NCBI RefSeq assembly: GCF_024256385.1 | Contig: NZ_JAMLFW010000002.1 | Location: forward strand, 1,426,001-1,490,000 | Direction of reading: 5' to 3' | Origin: Anatilimnocola floriformis | Lineage (GTDB): Bacteria; Planctomycetota; Planctomycetia; Pirellulales; Pirellulaceae | Length of the DNA: 64,000 nt | Shown: piece after piece, positions 45,761 through 54,252 of the stretch | Numbering within the stretch: position 1 is the stretch's first letter | Layout of the letters: each line of letters starts with the position of its first letter | Program-made: the position numbers and the translations under genes | The notes under the pieces: model-generated | The model's database searches: none | The model's input: the letters and a program-made list of their open reading frames with translations, nothing else | Told to the model about the DNA's origin: nothing

Positions 45761-46270
45761 ATCGTAGTGCTCAGCCGTCCCCGAATTGGTCAATCGCCGC
45801 CAAGGCCTATTTCTACTCTCACTGAGGAGTATTCATTGTCAATTCGTAGAAGAGGTAACGCAACGTTGCGCCAGCGATGTGGAACCGGTTGTTCCGAATG
45901 AATGGATCACACCGGTGTGAGCTGCAGGCCGTTTGATTAGGTAGCCCGACGCGTGAGCGAGGGTTTGGGCAAGAGGACTCAAAAGATGGCAGCGTGCGAC
46001 AGCACCATTCGCGGCGGCGGTTTATTCGCAAAGATCGATTCGCCCCCGCATCCGTTGTGCTGCCGCACGCTGGTGGCAGCCATCTCCACTCGCCCAAACC
46101 TTCGCCTCACGGCTCGGGCTACCTTTTCGTGCTGCGCACAATGACGTCCAAGGAAAGAATGTTTCCCAGCCTTAATGCATGTAGAATAGAAGACCCTTTA
46201 ATTTGAGAGCGATGTTACTCTTGGTCCTTGGTCACTATTTTTATCTGTCGATCACCTGCCGAGTTATCTA
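45761..46270. other. Divergent intergenic region containing repeat copy 2
   Basis: A 510-base region between the zinc-ribbon protein and the SHD1 gene. The element at 45940-46123 takes up the centre. The remaining flanks hold no open frame worth calling. Promoters for both neighbours are expected here. Confidence 0.5.
45940..46123 (-). mobile_element. 185-bp MITE-like element, copy 2
   Basis: Reverse-complement copy of the element at 40325-40509. Read on the minus strand it starts GGTAGCCCGAGCCGTGAGGC and matches copy 1 through the interior: a CAGCACAACGGATGCGGGGG block, then AAACCGCCGCCGCG and ATGGTGCTGTCGCACG. It then ends in the same type of inverted terminus. Length 184 bases. Opposite orientation argues for transposition rather than local duplication. 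Confidence 0.85.
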
Positions 46271-47326
46271 ATGGGGATGGGAACGGGGTACTGCCCGCAT
46301 TGCGGTTTAAAATTCAATGCTCGCAGCACATCAATTGGCACGATGCGTCGCTGCCAAGGGTGCGGGCAGAAATTTGTGTTGCAAGCAACTTCATCAGGCT
46401 GCCTGCAAGGCATCTCGACGTTGCTGACGTTGGTCGGCATTGGTATAGTGACGCTCTTCGTATGTTGCGGCGGCATTGCTTATTTGTCTTCCGGCAATGC
46501 GCCTCAACCTCGCCCCAGCATCGCTCCTCACCAAGAGAAGTCTCAAGTAATTGTCAGCGCGTCAGAGAGTAAGCAGCCGCTGGATGTAGCGGTCTCGCCA
46601 AAGCCCCCGCCGCCTGACATTGCTACCGAGACTCCTCAGCCAACTCTTTCTCTTGCTAACGAGCCCGCAAGCGCAGAGTTGTATACGAGCCTCGACCGAA
46701 ACTATGGGCTCCCTATTGCGAGTGTTGTTAGCACAGATGTGGTTGCTCAACTGCGAGCGACTGGTTTCACTGGCCCAGAGCCAACGCTGCATCCGAATGG
46801 CCTGCCTGATATCCCAGAAGCAAGGATCATACGCACCTGGCACTTGTCAAAAATGCTGCCCGAACATTCCGTCGAAGTTGACGTTATTGGCGACGACCGC
46901 GGTGCCATGCGCCGAATGGAACTCCACATTACCTCACTCGACGGCCAGCCCGCGAAATTGGTCGCCAAACGGGAAATCGCTGCTGTTACAGTGACACTTG
47001 CGCGGCCGCGCGCTTCGAAGTGGCTAATTGATAACGTTGGCCAAAATCGAACGGATAACTTCGACGGCCACAAGCTTGAATCGATCGCCAACTCTGACTT
47101 GGCATTGTCGTTTACGATTGCTGGTTCGCCCGTACGTTCTGCCTACGACTATCACAGCCCTCGCGAGTGGAAAGACGCAACTGGCGGTTTTAAGGTCACG
47201 GCGTCGTTCGTCAGTCTCACCAATGGTGTCGTCAAACTGCGAAAGGAAGACGGCAAAGTAATCGAGGTCCCTACCGAACGGCTTTCCGTGATTGACCAGG
47301 AATTTTTGAACTCACTGAAACATTAG
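46271..47326 (+). CDS. Membrane protein with zinc ribbon and SHD1 domain
   Basis: A 351-residue protein. The first 35 residues hold two CxxC pairs (C-P-H-C and C-Q-G-C), then a membrane helix (STLLTLVGIGIVTLFVCCGGIAYL). A Pro-rich spacer, an unassigned beta-rich middle, and a C-terminal SHD1-type domain (about 300-345: REWKDATGGFKVTASFVSL, then KLRKEDGKVIEVPTERLS) follow. SHD1 was first named in a yeast actin regulator; in planctomycetes it occurs in exported proteins of unknown role. It converges on a second SHD1 gene only 15 bases away. Confidence 0.85.
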   Translation: MGMGTGYCPHCGLKFNARSTSIGTMRRCQGCGQKFVLQATSSGCLQGISTLLTLVGIGIVTLFVCCGGIAYLSSGNAPQPRPSIAPHQEKSQVIVSASESKQPLDVAVSPKPPPPDIATETPQPTLSLANEPASAELYTSLDRNYGLPIASVVSTDVVAQLRATGFTGPEPTLHPNGLPDIPEARIIRTWHLSKMLPEHSVEVDVIGDDRGAMRRMELHITSLDGQPAKLVAKREIAAVTVTLARPRASKWLIDNVGQNRTDNFDGHKLESIANSDLALSFTIAGSPVRSAYDYHSPREWKDATGGFKVTASFVSLTNGVVKLRKEDGKVIEVPTERLSVIDQEFLNSLKH

Positions 47327-47341
47327 CGAGCGATGCCAAGC

Positions 47342-47944
47342 TTATTGACGTCGTCTGTCGTTGATCCAGGCCTGATCTGCTTCTGAAAGGCGATCGAATT
47401 CAAGTTTGATTGGCGTGCCATCAAGCTTCTTGAGCGTAACCAGCGTTCCTTGCATTCCACCAAAGCGAGCCGTCACGGTAAAGCTGCCGGTGCGGTCGGT
47501 CCATACGCGAAGCAGTGGATCATCGGCAGATGCGGGAATAGGGCGAGTTTGTTTTGGCGGCTCGACTTTCGGAGGAGCACTGCTGCGCGGCAAGGACCGT
47601 TCCACAACGGGCGCCATCATGCTGATGTCGGTAACATCGCCTGTCCAGGCCGAGGATCGCGCCGTCGTACGCGCTGTAGTCCGAACACGAACGGCAGGGA
47701 GTTCTGGAGGGTCGGGCGATAAGACCGCGGTGCCCGGTGCGCTGCGCGTATGCGGCCGCACATAGGTCCCGTCACTTCGTGTATATCCTGAAACGTGAAC
47801 ACCGCCTGAACTCGGAGCAGAACTGCGTGGTTGGCTAGCGTACGTGCTGCGTCCACAGCCGCCCTTAACACCGGAACATGTGCCCCCAGCGACTGCGACA
47901 CTAGGCGATAGCAGCAGTGCCAAAATCACAAGAGCAGTCCTCAT
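47342..47944 (-). CDS. Exported SHD1-domain protein
   Basis: The ATG at 47944 gives 200 residues with a signal peptide (TALVILALLLSPSVAVAGG), a Cys- and Gly-containing start (CSGVKGGCG) and a Ser/Pro/Arg-rich low-complexity stretch. A C-terminal SHD1 domain (about 150-200: VWTDRTGSFTVTARFGGMQG, then KLDGTPIKLEFDRLSEADQ) follows. The start is decided by the signal peptide and by the ATGA overlap with the DUF350 gene upstream. It is probably a small surface or periplasmic binding protein. Confidence 0.85.
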   Translation of the reverse strand: MRTALVILALLLSPSVAVAGGTCSGVKGGCGRSTYASQPRSSAPSSGGVHVSGYTRSDGTYVRPHTRSAPGTAVLSPDPPELPAVRVRTTARTTARSSAWTGDVTDISMMAPVVERSLPRSSAPPKVEPPKQTRPIPASADDPLLRVWTDRTGSFTVTARFGGMQGTLVTLKKLDGTPIKLEFDRLSEADQAWINDRRRQ

Positions 47945-48162
47945 GGATGGATCGCTCCGGCGATAACAATTCCCACGGAGATGATGACGGCTGCCAGAAC
48001 GATGGACATGGCAATATTGCCTTGTTTGATTTCCTGCCATTCGTCGACTTTGGGAGTCGAGAGGTCAAACAATTTCAAGGCAATGATGATTCCGAGCCCC
48101 ATTCCAATCGAACCGACAATCGCCCAGCCAAAAGTAATTGCGTAGGCCGTGAATATCGACAT
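47941..48162 (-). CDS. DUF350 small membrane protein
   Basis: A 73-residue protein with two membrane helices, FGWAIVGSIGMGLGIIIALKLF and AMSIVLAAVIISVGIVIAGA. The conserved DUF350 turn LSTPKVDEWQEIKQGNIAMS joins them. The family's function is unknown; some members lie in operons of envelope stress or potassium-channel-like systems. Its TGA overlaps the ATG of the exported SHD1 gene, so the pair form a small coupled operon. Confidence 0.92.
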   Translation of the reverse strand: MSIFTAYAITFGWAIVGSIGMGLGIIIALKLFDLSTPKVDEWQEIKQGNIAMSIVLAAVIISVGIVIAGAIHP

Positions 48163-48261
48163 AAATCCCTCGGTGGTGGCAGGTCTATTGAGAGGGTTAT
48201 GCTACCACGCGTCCCAAGGAATTCAATAAATTGCATTCAACCTTTCGGTGAATAGTTTCTC

Positions 48262-49701
48262 CTACCCTCTCAACCCTACAATCGCATCGTCGTGATAAAT
48301 ATGATGCGGCCGATTGCTCTCATCGCGCCAGGCGGAGACGGCGGGGATGCCTAAGGCGCTGTAGATGGTGGCGGCCATTTGCTCTGGCGTTTGAGGATCG
48401 CTGTGAGGATAGCCGCCGATGCGGTCGCTGCTGCCGATGATCGTGCCGCCGCGCACGCCGCCGCCGGCGAACCAGACGGTTTGAACCGCGCCCCAGTGAT
48501 CGCGGCCGGGAAGCTTCGAACCGGTTAGGCCGAAGACGCGCGGGGTGCGGCCGAACTCGCCGGCCATCACGAGGAGCGTATCGTCGAGCAGGCCGCGCGT
48601 TTCTAGATCGTCGAGCAAGGCAGAGACGGCTTGGTCGGTGGGCGGGAGGAGGAAATTCTTGAGGTTTGGGAAGATCGATTGGTGATTGTCCCAGGCTTCG
48701 TTGTTGCCGAGGTTGACCTGCACCAGCGACACGCCCGCTTCGACGAGTTGCCGGGCCATCAGCAGCGAGCGGCCGAAGCTGTTGCGGCCGTAGGCGTCTT
48801 GCAGTTTTTCGGGAGCCAGCGTCACGTCGAACGCGCTCTGCGTCTTCGGATCGGCGAGGAGCGAAATGGCCGACTGGCGAAAGCGATCGAACTGTTGCAC
48901 GCCGGCCGCGGCTTCGAGCTCTCCGCGCTGCGTGTCGAGCAGTTTGCGTAAATGCTGGCGATTGGCAAAGTCGGTTTGCGATAGGCCCTGCGGCAGCGCG
49001 AGATTCGGCGCTTGAAAATCAAGCTTCGAATCGGCACGGCCCGTTTCGTGATGAAATTCGTAGGTCGGATAAGCGCCGTACGTCTTCGCATTGAAGGGCG
49101 AAGCGCTGATGAACCACGGTTCGCGCTTTGGCCCCATCAAACCGGCGAACTGCCCGGGTATGACGCGGCCCGTCCGGTGAATCAGCTTCTCTGGCAATAC
49201 GACTGCTGGTGGCAGGTTATTCGCCGGGCGCATCGCGTCGTTCGCAATGGCAGCGATCGACGGCCAATCACTGGGCATCGGCTTCGACGGATTAAAGCCG
49301 ACCGGCATCGGCGAGCGGCCGGTGAGCATCACATGATGACCCTGCGAGTGCTCGTTGTAGGGATGCGTCAGCGAGCGAACGACGGCCCACTTGTCGGAGC
49401 GGGCGGCGAGCAGCGGCAGGTGTTCGCAGATCTGCAAGCCGGGCGTCTTGGTGCTGATCGGTTTGAATTCGCCGCGCACACTTTCGGGAGCGTTCGGCTT
49501 CGGATCAAAGCTATCCTGCTGAGCGAGGCCGCCGGAGAGAAAGATGTAGATGACTGCTTTGGCCCGCTTGGTCTTGGTGCCGGCAGGTGGAAACTCGTCG
49601 CCCGCCGCGATGAGCGGAGCGAGATGATTCATGCCGAGTCCGAGGAGCCCGATGCTGCCGGCCTGAATGGCAGTGCGGCGTGTAAGAGGGTGGACGTGCA
49701 T
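48262..49701 (-). CDS. DUF1501 family exported protein (copy A)
   Basis: The ATG at 49701 gives a 479-residue protein with a Tat-type start (TRRTAIQAGSIGLLGLGMNH). The DUF1501 body includes AVIYIFLSGGLAQQDSFDPK, a VVRSLTHPYNEHSQGHH His cluster, LVQVNLGNNEAWDNHQ, and the late VMAGEFGRTPRV...GRDHWG motif with metal-type His and Asp residues. It resembles the alkaline-phosphatase superfamily, but activity is unproven. It is the last gene of the minus-strand cluster that starts with the DUF1549 gene. The longer frame upstream crosses an inverted repeat and is discarded. Confidence 0.95.
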   Translation of the reverse strand: MHVHPLTRRTAIQAGSIGLLGLGMNHLAPLIAAGDEFPPAGTKTKRAKAVIYIFLSGGLAQQDSFDPKPNAPESVRGEFKPISTKTPGLQICEHLPLLAARSDKWAVVRSLTHPYNEHSQGHHVMLTGRSPMPVGFNPSKPMPSDWPSIAAIANDAMRPANNLPPAVVLPEKLIHRTGRVIPGQFAGLMGPKREPWFISASPFNAKTYGAYPTYEFHHETGRADSKLDFQAPNLALPQGLSQTDFANRQHLRKLLDTQRGELEAAAGVQQFDRFRQSAISLLADPKTQSAFDVTLAPEKLQDAYGRNSFGRSLLMARQLVEAGVSLVQVNLGNNEAWDNHQSIFPNLKNFLLPPTDQAVSALLDDLETRGLLDDTLLVMAGEFGRTPRVFGLTGSKLPGRDHWGAVQTVWFAGGGVRGGTIIGSSDRIGGYPHSDPQTPEQMAATIYSALGIPAVSAWRDESNRPHHIYHDDAIVGLRG

Positions 49702-49723
49702 ATTTTTCAGCTCCTGCGCGACC

Positions 49724-49802
49724 GTAGGGTGGGTCGAGCGTATTCGCGAGGCCCACCGCAAACCATGGTGGGCCTCGCGGAGTACCGCTCGACCCACCCT
49801 AC
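49724..49802. repeat. Inverted repeat before DUF1501 copy A
   Basis: Arms 49724-49740 (GTAGGGTGGGTCGAGCG) and 49786-49802 are exact reverse complements. An inner pair, GCGAGGCCCACC against GGTGGGCCTCGC, extends the stem. It lies between the WD40 stop and the DUF1501 start. A related copy lies at 52283-52392. Confidence 0.9.
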
Positions 49803-49807
49803 ATCTT

Positions 49808-50860
49808 CTACGAAGGGATCGCGAACAGGTGGATCGGGGATTTATTCGACAGGTACTTGCCGTCTTTCACCGGACGGCCGTTGCCGTTGCTGCCGGCGTT
49901 GGTGGCGGCGACCGCGAAGCGCTTGCCGTCCGGGTGCCAGCTGATGCTGTGGGGATTGGCGAGCTTCTTTTCGGTGAGGAACGGGGCTTTCTCTTCGGGC
50001 CGCACGTAGATGAGCTGCCCCTGGCCGGGCGTGCCGTAGGTGATGAGCGAAAGGAACCCTTCCTCGTGGAAGTGGAGATCGCAGACGTTCACATCCTGCT
50101 CGGCGCCGAGCGTAAATTTTGTTTTCAGTTCGCCGGTGGCAACATCAAAGATCAGCAGCGTGGGAATGCCGACCACCGTGCCGCCGTTCTTCGGCGCCAC
50201 GCCACCGACCGCGAGCGTTTTCGCTTCCTTGTCGAGAGCCAGGCATTGCACGCCGCCGCAATCTTGCAACCGCGACAAAACGAAGAGGACACTGCCGTCG
50301 AACTTCTTAATCAGTTCGCCGCTCGGTTTGATCCAATGCACGATCCCCTTCGCATCGCCGAGCAGCAGCGTGCCATCGGGATGAAAGCGGACGACGCGGG
50401 GATCTTCGGCGATGGTGATTTCGTGCTGTAGCTTGCCGTCCGCCGTCGACCATATTTTCAATTTGTGATCGATGGCGGTGCTGGCGACGAGCTTGCCATC
50501 GGCGCTAACGGCCAATTCGCGCACCCAGCCGTCGTGAGCTTGTTCGTTCTGCCAGACGATCTCGGGCTTCTCGCCAACGAGACTTTTCCAGCAGACGAGC
50601 TTGCCCCACGAATCGGCCGTGAAGAGCTGATCTTCATGGAAGGCGATCCCTTCGACCCAGCCGTGATGACCTTCGAGCGCCGGCAGTTCTTTGAACTCTT
50701 CCGTCTCGAAATTCCAGCGGCGAACCTTCGCATCGTAGCCGCCGGCGACGAGCACTTTGCCGCACGGGCTAAACCGCGCAGTAGAAACCTGCGGATCGGC
50801 TTCGAGGACTTTGAATTGCTTCGGTTGATATTTTTTGAGGAGTTCGGGAGTTTCGATCAT
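49808..50860 (-). CDS. WD40-repeat protein
   Basis: A 350-residue cytoplasmic protein of about seven WD40-like blades: VSTARFSPCGKVLVAGGYDA, VRRWNFETEEF, HDGWVRELAVSADGKLVAST, KLKIWSTADGK, VVRFHPDGTLLLGD and HSISWHPDGKRFAVAATNAG. No signal peptide is visible. WD40 genes are commonly placed next to DUF1501 genes in planctomycetes, where they may be interaction platforms. It sits between two DUF1501 genes on the same strand, with hairpins at both ends. Confidence 0.93.
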   Translation of the reverse strand: MIETPELLKKYQPKQFKVLEADPQVSTARFSPCGKVLVAGGYDAKVRRWNFETEEFKELPALEGHHGWVEGIAFHEDQLFTADSWGKLVCWKSLVGEKPEIVWQNEQAHDGWVRELAVSADGKLVASTAIDHKLKIWSTADGKLQHEITIAEDPRVVRFHPDGTLLLGDAKGIVHWIKPSGELIKKFDGSVLFVLSRLQDCGGVQCLALDKEAKTLAVGGVAPKNGGTVVGIPTLLIFDVATGELKTKFTLGAEQDVNVCDLHFHEEGFLSLITYGTPGQGQLIYVRPEEKAPFLTEKKLANPHSISWHPDGKRFAVAATNAGSNGNGRPVKDGKYLSNKSPIHLFAIPS

Positions 50861-50890
50861 GGCTGGGGGTCCTGTGGGGGGCTTGGGATT

Positions 50891-50955
50891 AGGGACTAGG
50901 GGCTGGGGAAATGCGAAGACAAAACTATCTTGTCTTTCCCCAGTCCCTAGCTCCC
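50891..50955. repeat. Long stem-loop between DUF1501 copy B and WD40 gene
   Basis: Left arm 50891-50911 (AGGGACTAGGGGCTGGGGAA plus A) pairs imperfectly with 50935-50955, and an inner AAGACAA/TTGTCTT pair closes it. It could be a terminator or processing hairpin between the two minus-strand genes. Related GGGGCTGGGG sequence recurs near 54135. Confidence 0.65.
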
Positions 50956-50971
50956 AGTTCCCAGTCCCTGC

Positions 50972-52270
50972 CTACGAGAGCAATTCCTTCACTGCGTGCA
51001 TTTCGTCGTGAGCCAGCGGCAACGGCTGGCCCATGTTGTCGTATTCGGTTTTCTTCGAGTCGATGCCGAGAGCGGAATACCACGTGTGGAAGAGGTGGCC
51101 GATATCGTGCTCGTCGCCGTCAACGTAGGTGCCGACGTCGTTTGTTTTGCCGACGCAGATGCCGCGGTTGAGACCCGTCCCCGCCATCGCCACCGACCAC
51201 GCTTCCGGCCAGTGGTCGCGGCCGATGTGGCCGTTGATCCGCGGCGTGCGGCCGAACTCGCTCATGGTGATCACCAGCGTGTGCTCGAGCATGCCCCGCT
51301 CGGCGAGATCTTCGATCATCGCGGCAAAGGCTTGATCGAACCGCGGCATGAGGCTGAGATGGCCATTGAAATTGTCGCCGTGCGTGTCCCAGCCGTAGCT
51401 GTTCACTTTGACGAACGTCACTCCGGCCTCAAGCATTTTGCGGCCTTGCAGCATGTGCCGACCGAATTCGTGCGTGCCATAGCGCTCGATGTCTTTCGGA
51501 TCGAACTTTGAAGTGTCGAACAAATCCTGCCGCTTCATCAGCGTGCGGGCGACGTCGTAGACATATCCCTGCGCATCGCCGACTTGCTTGCGCCGACCCT
51601 CGGCGTATTTCGCGTTGGCGAGCTTGCGAAGTTCGTTGCGCTCTTCATCAATCTCGGGTGTGATCTCGGCGTTGAGGGGCAGATTCTCCGGCGGCTTGCC
51701 GTCGCCGAAGGCAATGCAGCCGTACTTCGGGCCGAGGAAACCGGCGTCGGTGTGAATGAAACCGCTGCTGCCTGGCTTGATCCAAACATAGGGAGGCAAG
51801 CCGCTGTCGCCAGCGCCGAGCAATTTCGCCACCGCACTGCCGAAGAACGGATAAGTCACGCCGCGATTCTTCGGATCGCCGCGCTGAATCCGCGCGACAC
51901 CCGCCGAGTGCGAATTGTCCTTGGTGCAAACACTGCGAATCACCGCCAGGTGATGCATCTGCTTCGCCGTCTTCGGCATCAGCTCGCTGATGTGAATGCC
52001 GGGGACCGAAGTCGGAATCGCCCGGAACGGCCCGCCGAAAAGCGTGTTCGGTTTCGGATCCCAACTCTCCAGCTGACTCATGCCGCCGTCGATCCAAACG
52101 AAGAGAACCTGCTTGTGCTTCTTCTTCACTTCGTCGGCAATGGCGGGCGAGAGCAGGCTGTGGGGACCGATGGTACTTGCGCCGAGCGCCGCGCTTCCCG
52201 CAAGCGCGCTACCGAGAAGTTGGCGGCGCGAGAGGGTGTGTTCCCAGGGCTTGCAGAGGGGGTTTTGCAT
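50972..52270 (-). CDS. DUF1501 family exported protein (copy B)
   Basis: A 432-residue protein from the ATG at 52270, with Tat-type start (SRRQLLGSALAGSAALGAS). Motifs of DUF1501 are VLFVWIDGGMSQLESWDPKP, SHSAGVARIQRGDPKNRGV, FVKVNSYGWDTHGDNFNGH and TMSEFGRTPRINGHIGRDHW. It shares the fold with copy A, but the two are clearly diverged. It follows the DUF1549/1553 gene on the same strand, and the DUF1549-DUF1501 order is the classic planctomycete pair. Confidence 0.95.
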   Translation of the reverse strand: MQNPLCKPWEHTLSRRQLLGSALAGSAALGASTIGPHSLLSPAIADEVKKKHKQVLFVWIDGGMSQLESWDPKPNTLFGGPFRAIPTSVPGIHISELMPKTAKQMHHLAVIRSVCTKDNSHSAGVARIQRGDPKNRGVTYPFFGSAVAKLLGAGDSGLPPYVWIKPGSSGFIHTDAGFLGPKYGCIAFGDGKPPENLPLNAEITPEIDEERNELRKLANAKYAEGRRKQVGDAQGYVYDVARTLMKRQDLFDTSKFDPKDIERYGTHEFGRHMLQGRKMLEAGVTFVKVNSYGWDTHGDNFNGHLSLMPRFDQAFAAMIEDLAERGMLEHTLVITMSEFGRTPRINGHIGRDHWPEAWSVAMAGTGLNRGICVGKTNDVGTYVDGDEHDIGHLFHTWYSALGIDSKKTEYDNMGQPLPLAHDEMHAVKELLS

Positions 52271-52282
52271 AGTCGCGTTTCC

Positions 52283-52392
52283 GTAGGGTGGGTCGAGTGC
52301 ACTCACGAGGCCCACCGGATCGACGTTGATTTGCACTTCATGGTGGGCCTCGCGACAGCATTTTTCAAATGCTGTCACTCGACCCACCCTAC
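52283..52392. repeat. Inverted repeat before DUF1501 copy B
   Basis: Outer arms GTAGGGTGGGTCGAGTG (from 52283) and CACTCGACCCACCCTAC (ending 52392), with an inner pair ACGAGGCCCACC against GGTGGGCCTCG. A small extra hairpin, 52355-52375 (ACAGCATTTTTCAAATGCTG plus T), lies inside. Same family and same position relative to the gene as the copy at 49724. Confidence 0.9.
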
Positions 52393-52393
52393 A

Positions 52394-53992
52394 TTAGTGA
52401 TTGATCCCGAATTCATTCGAAGCGAGCAAACTCCACGCCAACGTGCGAATCGCTTCCGGCCGATTATCGGCGTGTTTGGTTAAATAGTCGGCGACGGCTT
52501 TCTTCTCTTCAGCGCTGGGCTGGCGAGTCAGAATGCTGAGATAGAGTTCGTCGGCGAAAGCATTGCCATCGGTGAGCTTGTCCAAACGGGCGGCGAGGTT
52601 GTCGCCCTGGGGTTTGAGCCAGCCGATGACGCTGGGATCGTTCAAAAGAAACAACGCTGCCCGCACTGACGGCGCGTGTTCGACTTCGGGCTCGCGAGCA
52701 GGCAGGGCGAAGGCCTTGTCGAACTTGGCTTGCAGTTCGGTGAGCGGTTTTGCTTCGGTAACGGTGCTCGCCATGCCGGTGGCTTGCAACATGCTTTGCA
52801 GGAGCTGTTCCGACGAGAGCGGCTTTTCGAGCGCGACGCGATACGAATGCAGCGGCACTTTGTCGGTTTCAAAATTCGCCAGCGTGCTCCGTTGATACGT
52901 TTTCGTGAGGGCCAGCTCGCGAAGCAGCCAGCGCATGTCGAACTCGTGCCCGGCGAGTTCATCGGCCAGCAGTTCGAGCAGGGCAGGATGCGACGCTGGA
53001 TTCGCGCTATGCATCAGATCAAGCGGATGAACCTGACCGCGGCCCATCATCAGCCACCACAGTCGATTGGCGATGTTCTTTTTGAAAAGCGAATTCGTCG
53101 GCACGGGCAATTGTTCCGACAGATTTTTTAGCGCACTGAATTTCACTTTGCCGGGCTTCTTCGTTTTCGGATCGGGAGCCACTTCCCATTCCTGTCCCTT
53201 CTCAAACGTCGGCAGCGAGACTTCTTCGAGCCCCGGCAACTTCGGCCCGACGGTTTTTGGTTCCTTGACAAAGACCGACATGAACTCGACTTTTTTCAGC
53301 AGCGGCTTCTCGACAACGGCGGGATACTTCACATCGGTCCGCAAGCCCACCTGGCTGATGTAGGCGAACATGCCGTGGTAGTGCTCTTGCTTATATTCAT
53401 CGATGAAGAGATGGTCGTGGCACTGAGCACATTGCACATCGACGCCGAGCAGCAGCCGACCAACGTCGCGCACGAGGGCGGGCACATCGACCGGATTCTG
53501 GCCGTAGCTCTCGAGTCGCTTCGAGAGGAACAGCGCACTGCCGCGGGTCGCTTCGTTGTCGGCATCGGGGTTGAGCAGTTCGCGGACGAAGACATCCCAG
53601 TGCTTGTTCGACTTCACCGATTCGCGAAGCCACTTCCGCCATTCCTCGTGATCGCCGAGGCGCTCGGTGAGCATCACGTGCAGCACTTGCTCCAGGCGGC
53701 GAACATGATCGTCGCTGGCGAGGAGCTTGTCGATCAGCTTGGTTCGCTTGCCCTCGTCTTTGTCGTCGATGAAGGCAGCCGCTTCGTCGCGCGTGGGAAT
53801 GCGGCCGGCGAGATCGAGATAAATGCGGCGAACGAATTCGGAGTCGTCGGCGGGGGCAGCCAGCTCACCGCCGGCTGCGGCTTCGATGGCGGCATCAATG
53901 CGCTGATGGAGCGAATCCTGCGCGGCAACGATCGCCGAACAGCAAATGACCAAACCAATAGCCAGCGAACGGCAACAAACCAGGACGGGCAT
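52394..53992 (-). CDS. DUF1549/DUF1553 exported protein
   Basis: The ATG at 53992 gives 532 residues with a signal peptide (CRSLAIGLVICCSAIVAAQ). The front half is DUF1549 (FVRRIYLDLAGRIPTRDEAA, LFLSKRLESYGQNPVDVPAL, and a CAQCHDH motif near residue 190 that could bind haem c). The back half is DUF1553 (IANRLWWLMMGRGQVHPLDL, WLLRELALTKTYQRS, LYLSILTRQPSAEEKKAVADY). It heads the four-gene minus-strand cluster. A likely promoter lies in the 260-base divergent region shared with the kinase gene at 54253. Confidence 0.95.
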   Translation of the reverse strand: MPVLVCCRSLAIGLVICCSAIVAAQDSLHQRIDAAIEAAAGGELAAPADDSEFVRRIYLDLAGRIPTRDEAAAFIDDKDEGKRTKLIDKLLASDDHVRRLEQVLHVMLTERLGDHEEWRKWLRESVKSNKHWDVFVRELLNPDADNEATRGSALFLSKRLESYGQNPVDVPALVRDVGRLLLGVDVQCAQCHDHLFIDEYKQEHYHGMFAYISQVGLRTDVKYPAVVEKPLLKKVEFMSVFVKEPKTVGPKLPGLEEVSLPTFEKGQEWEVAPDPKTKKPGKVKFSALKNLSEQLPVPTNSLFKKNIANRLWWLMMGRGQVHPLDLMHSANPASHPALLELLADELAGHEFDMRWLLRELALTKTYQRSTLANFETDKVPLHSYRVALEKPLSSEQLLQSMLQATGMASTVTEAKPLTELQAKFDKAFALPAREPEVEHAPSVRAALFLLNDPSVIGWLKPQGDNLAARLDKLTDGNAFADELYLSILTRQPSAEEKKAVADYLTKHADNRPEAIRTLAWSLLASNEFGINH

Positions 53993-54252
53993 GGGAGGGA
54001 CCTCGGCCAGGCAATCAAGGCGGGATTTTTGGCGGGCTCGCATCAACTGCGACAGATGCCAGTCTAATGAATCTCGTCGGCTGGGGGAAAGAAGAATCTG
54101 GTGAAAAAGGTGGGGAACGGGCTAGGAGCTGAGAACTAGGGGCTGGGGAGGCAGAAAAAGCAAAAAATCTCTGAAAGGTCCATCCCCGGCAGTACATTAC
54201 ATGTAAGCGTCTTTCCTTCTGGATTCTGACTTCTCACTTCCGCCTTTCCCCG

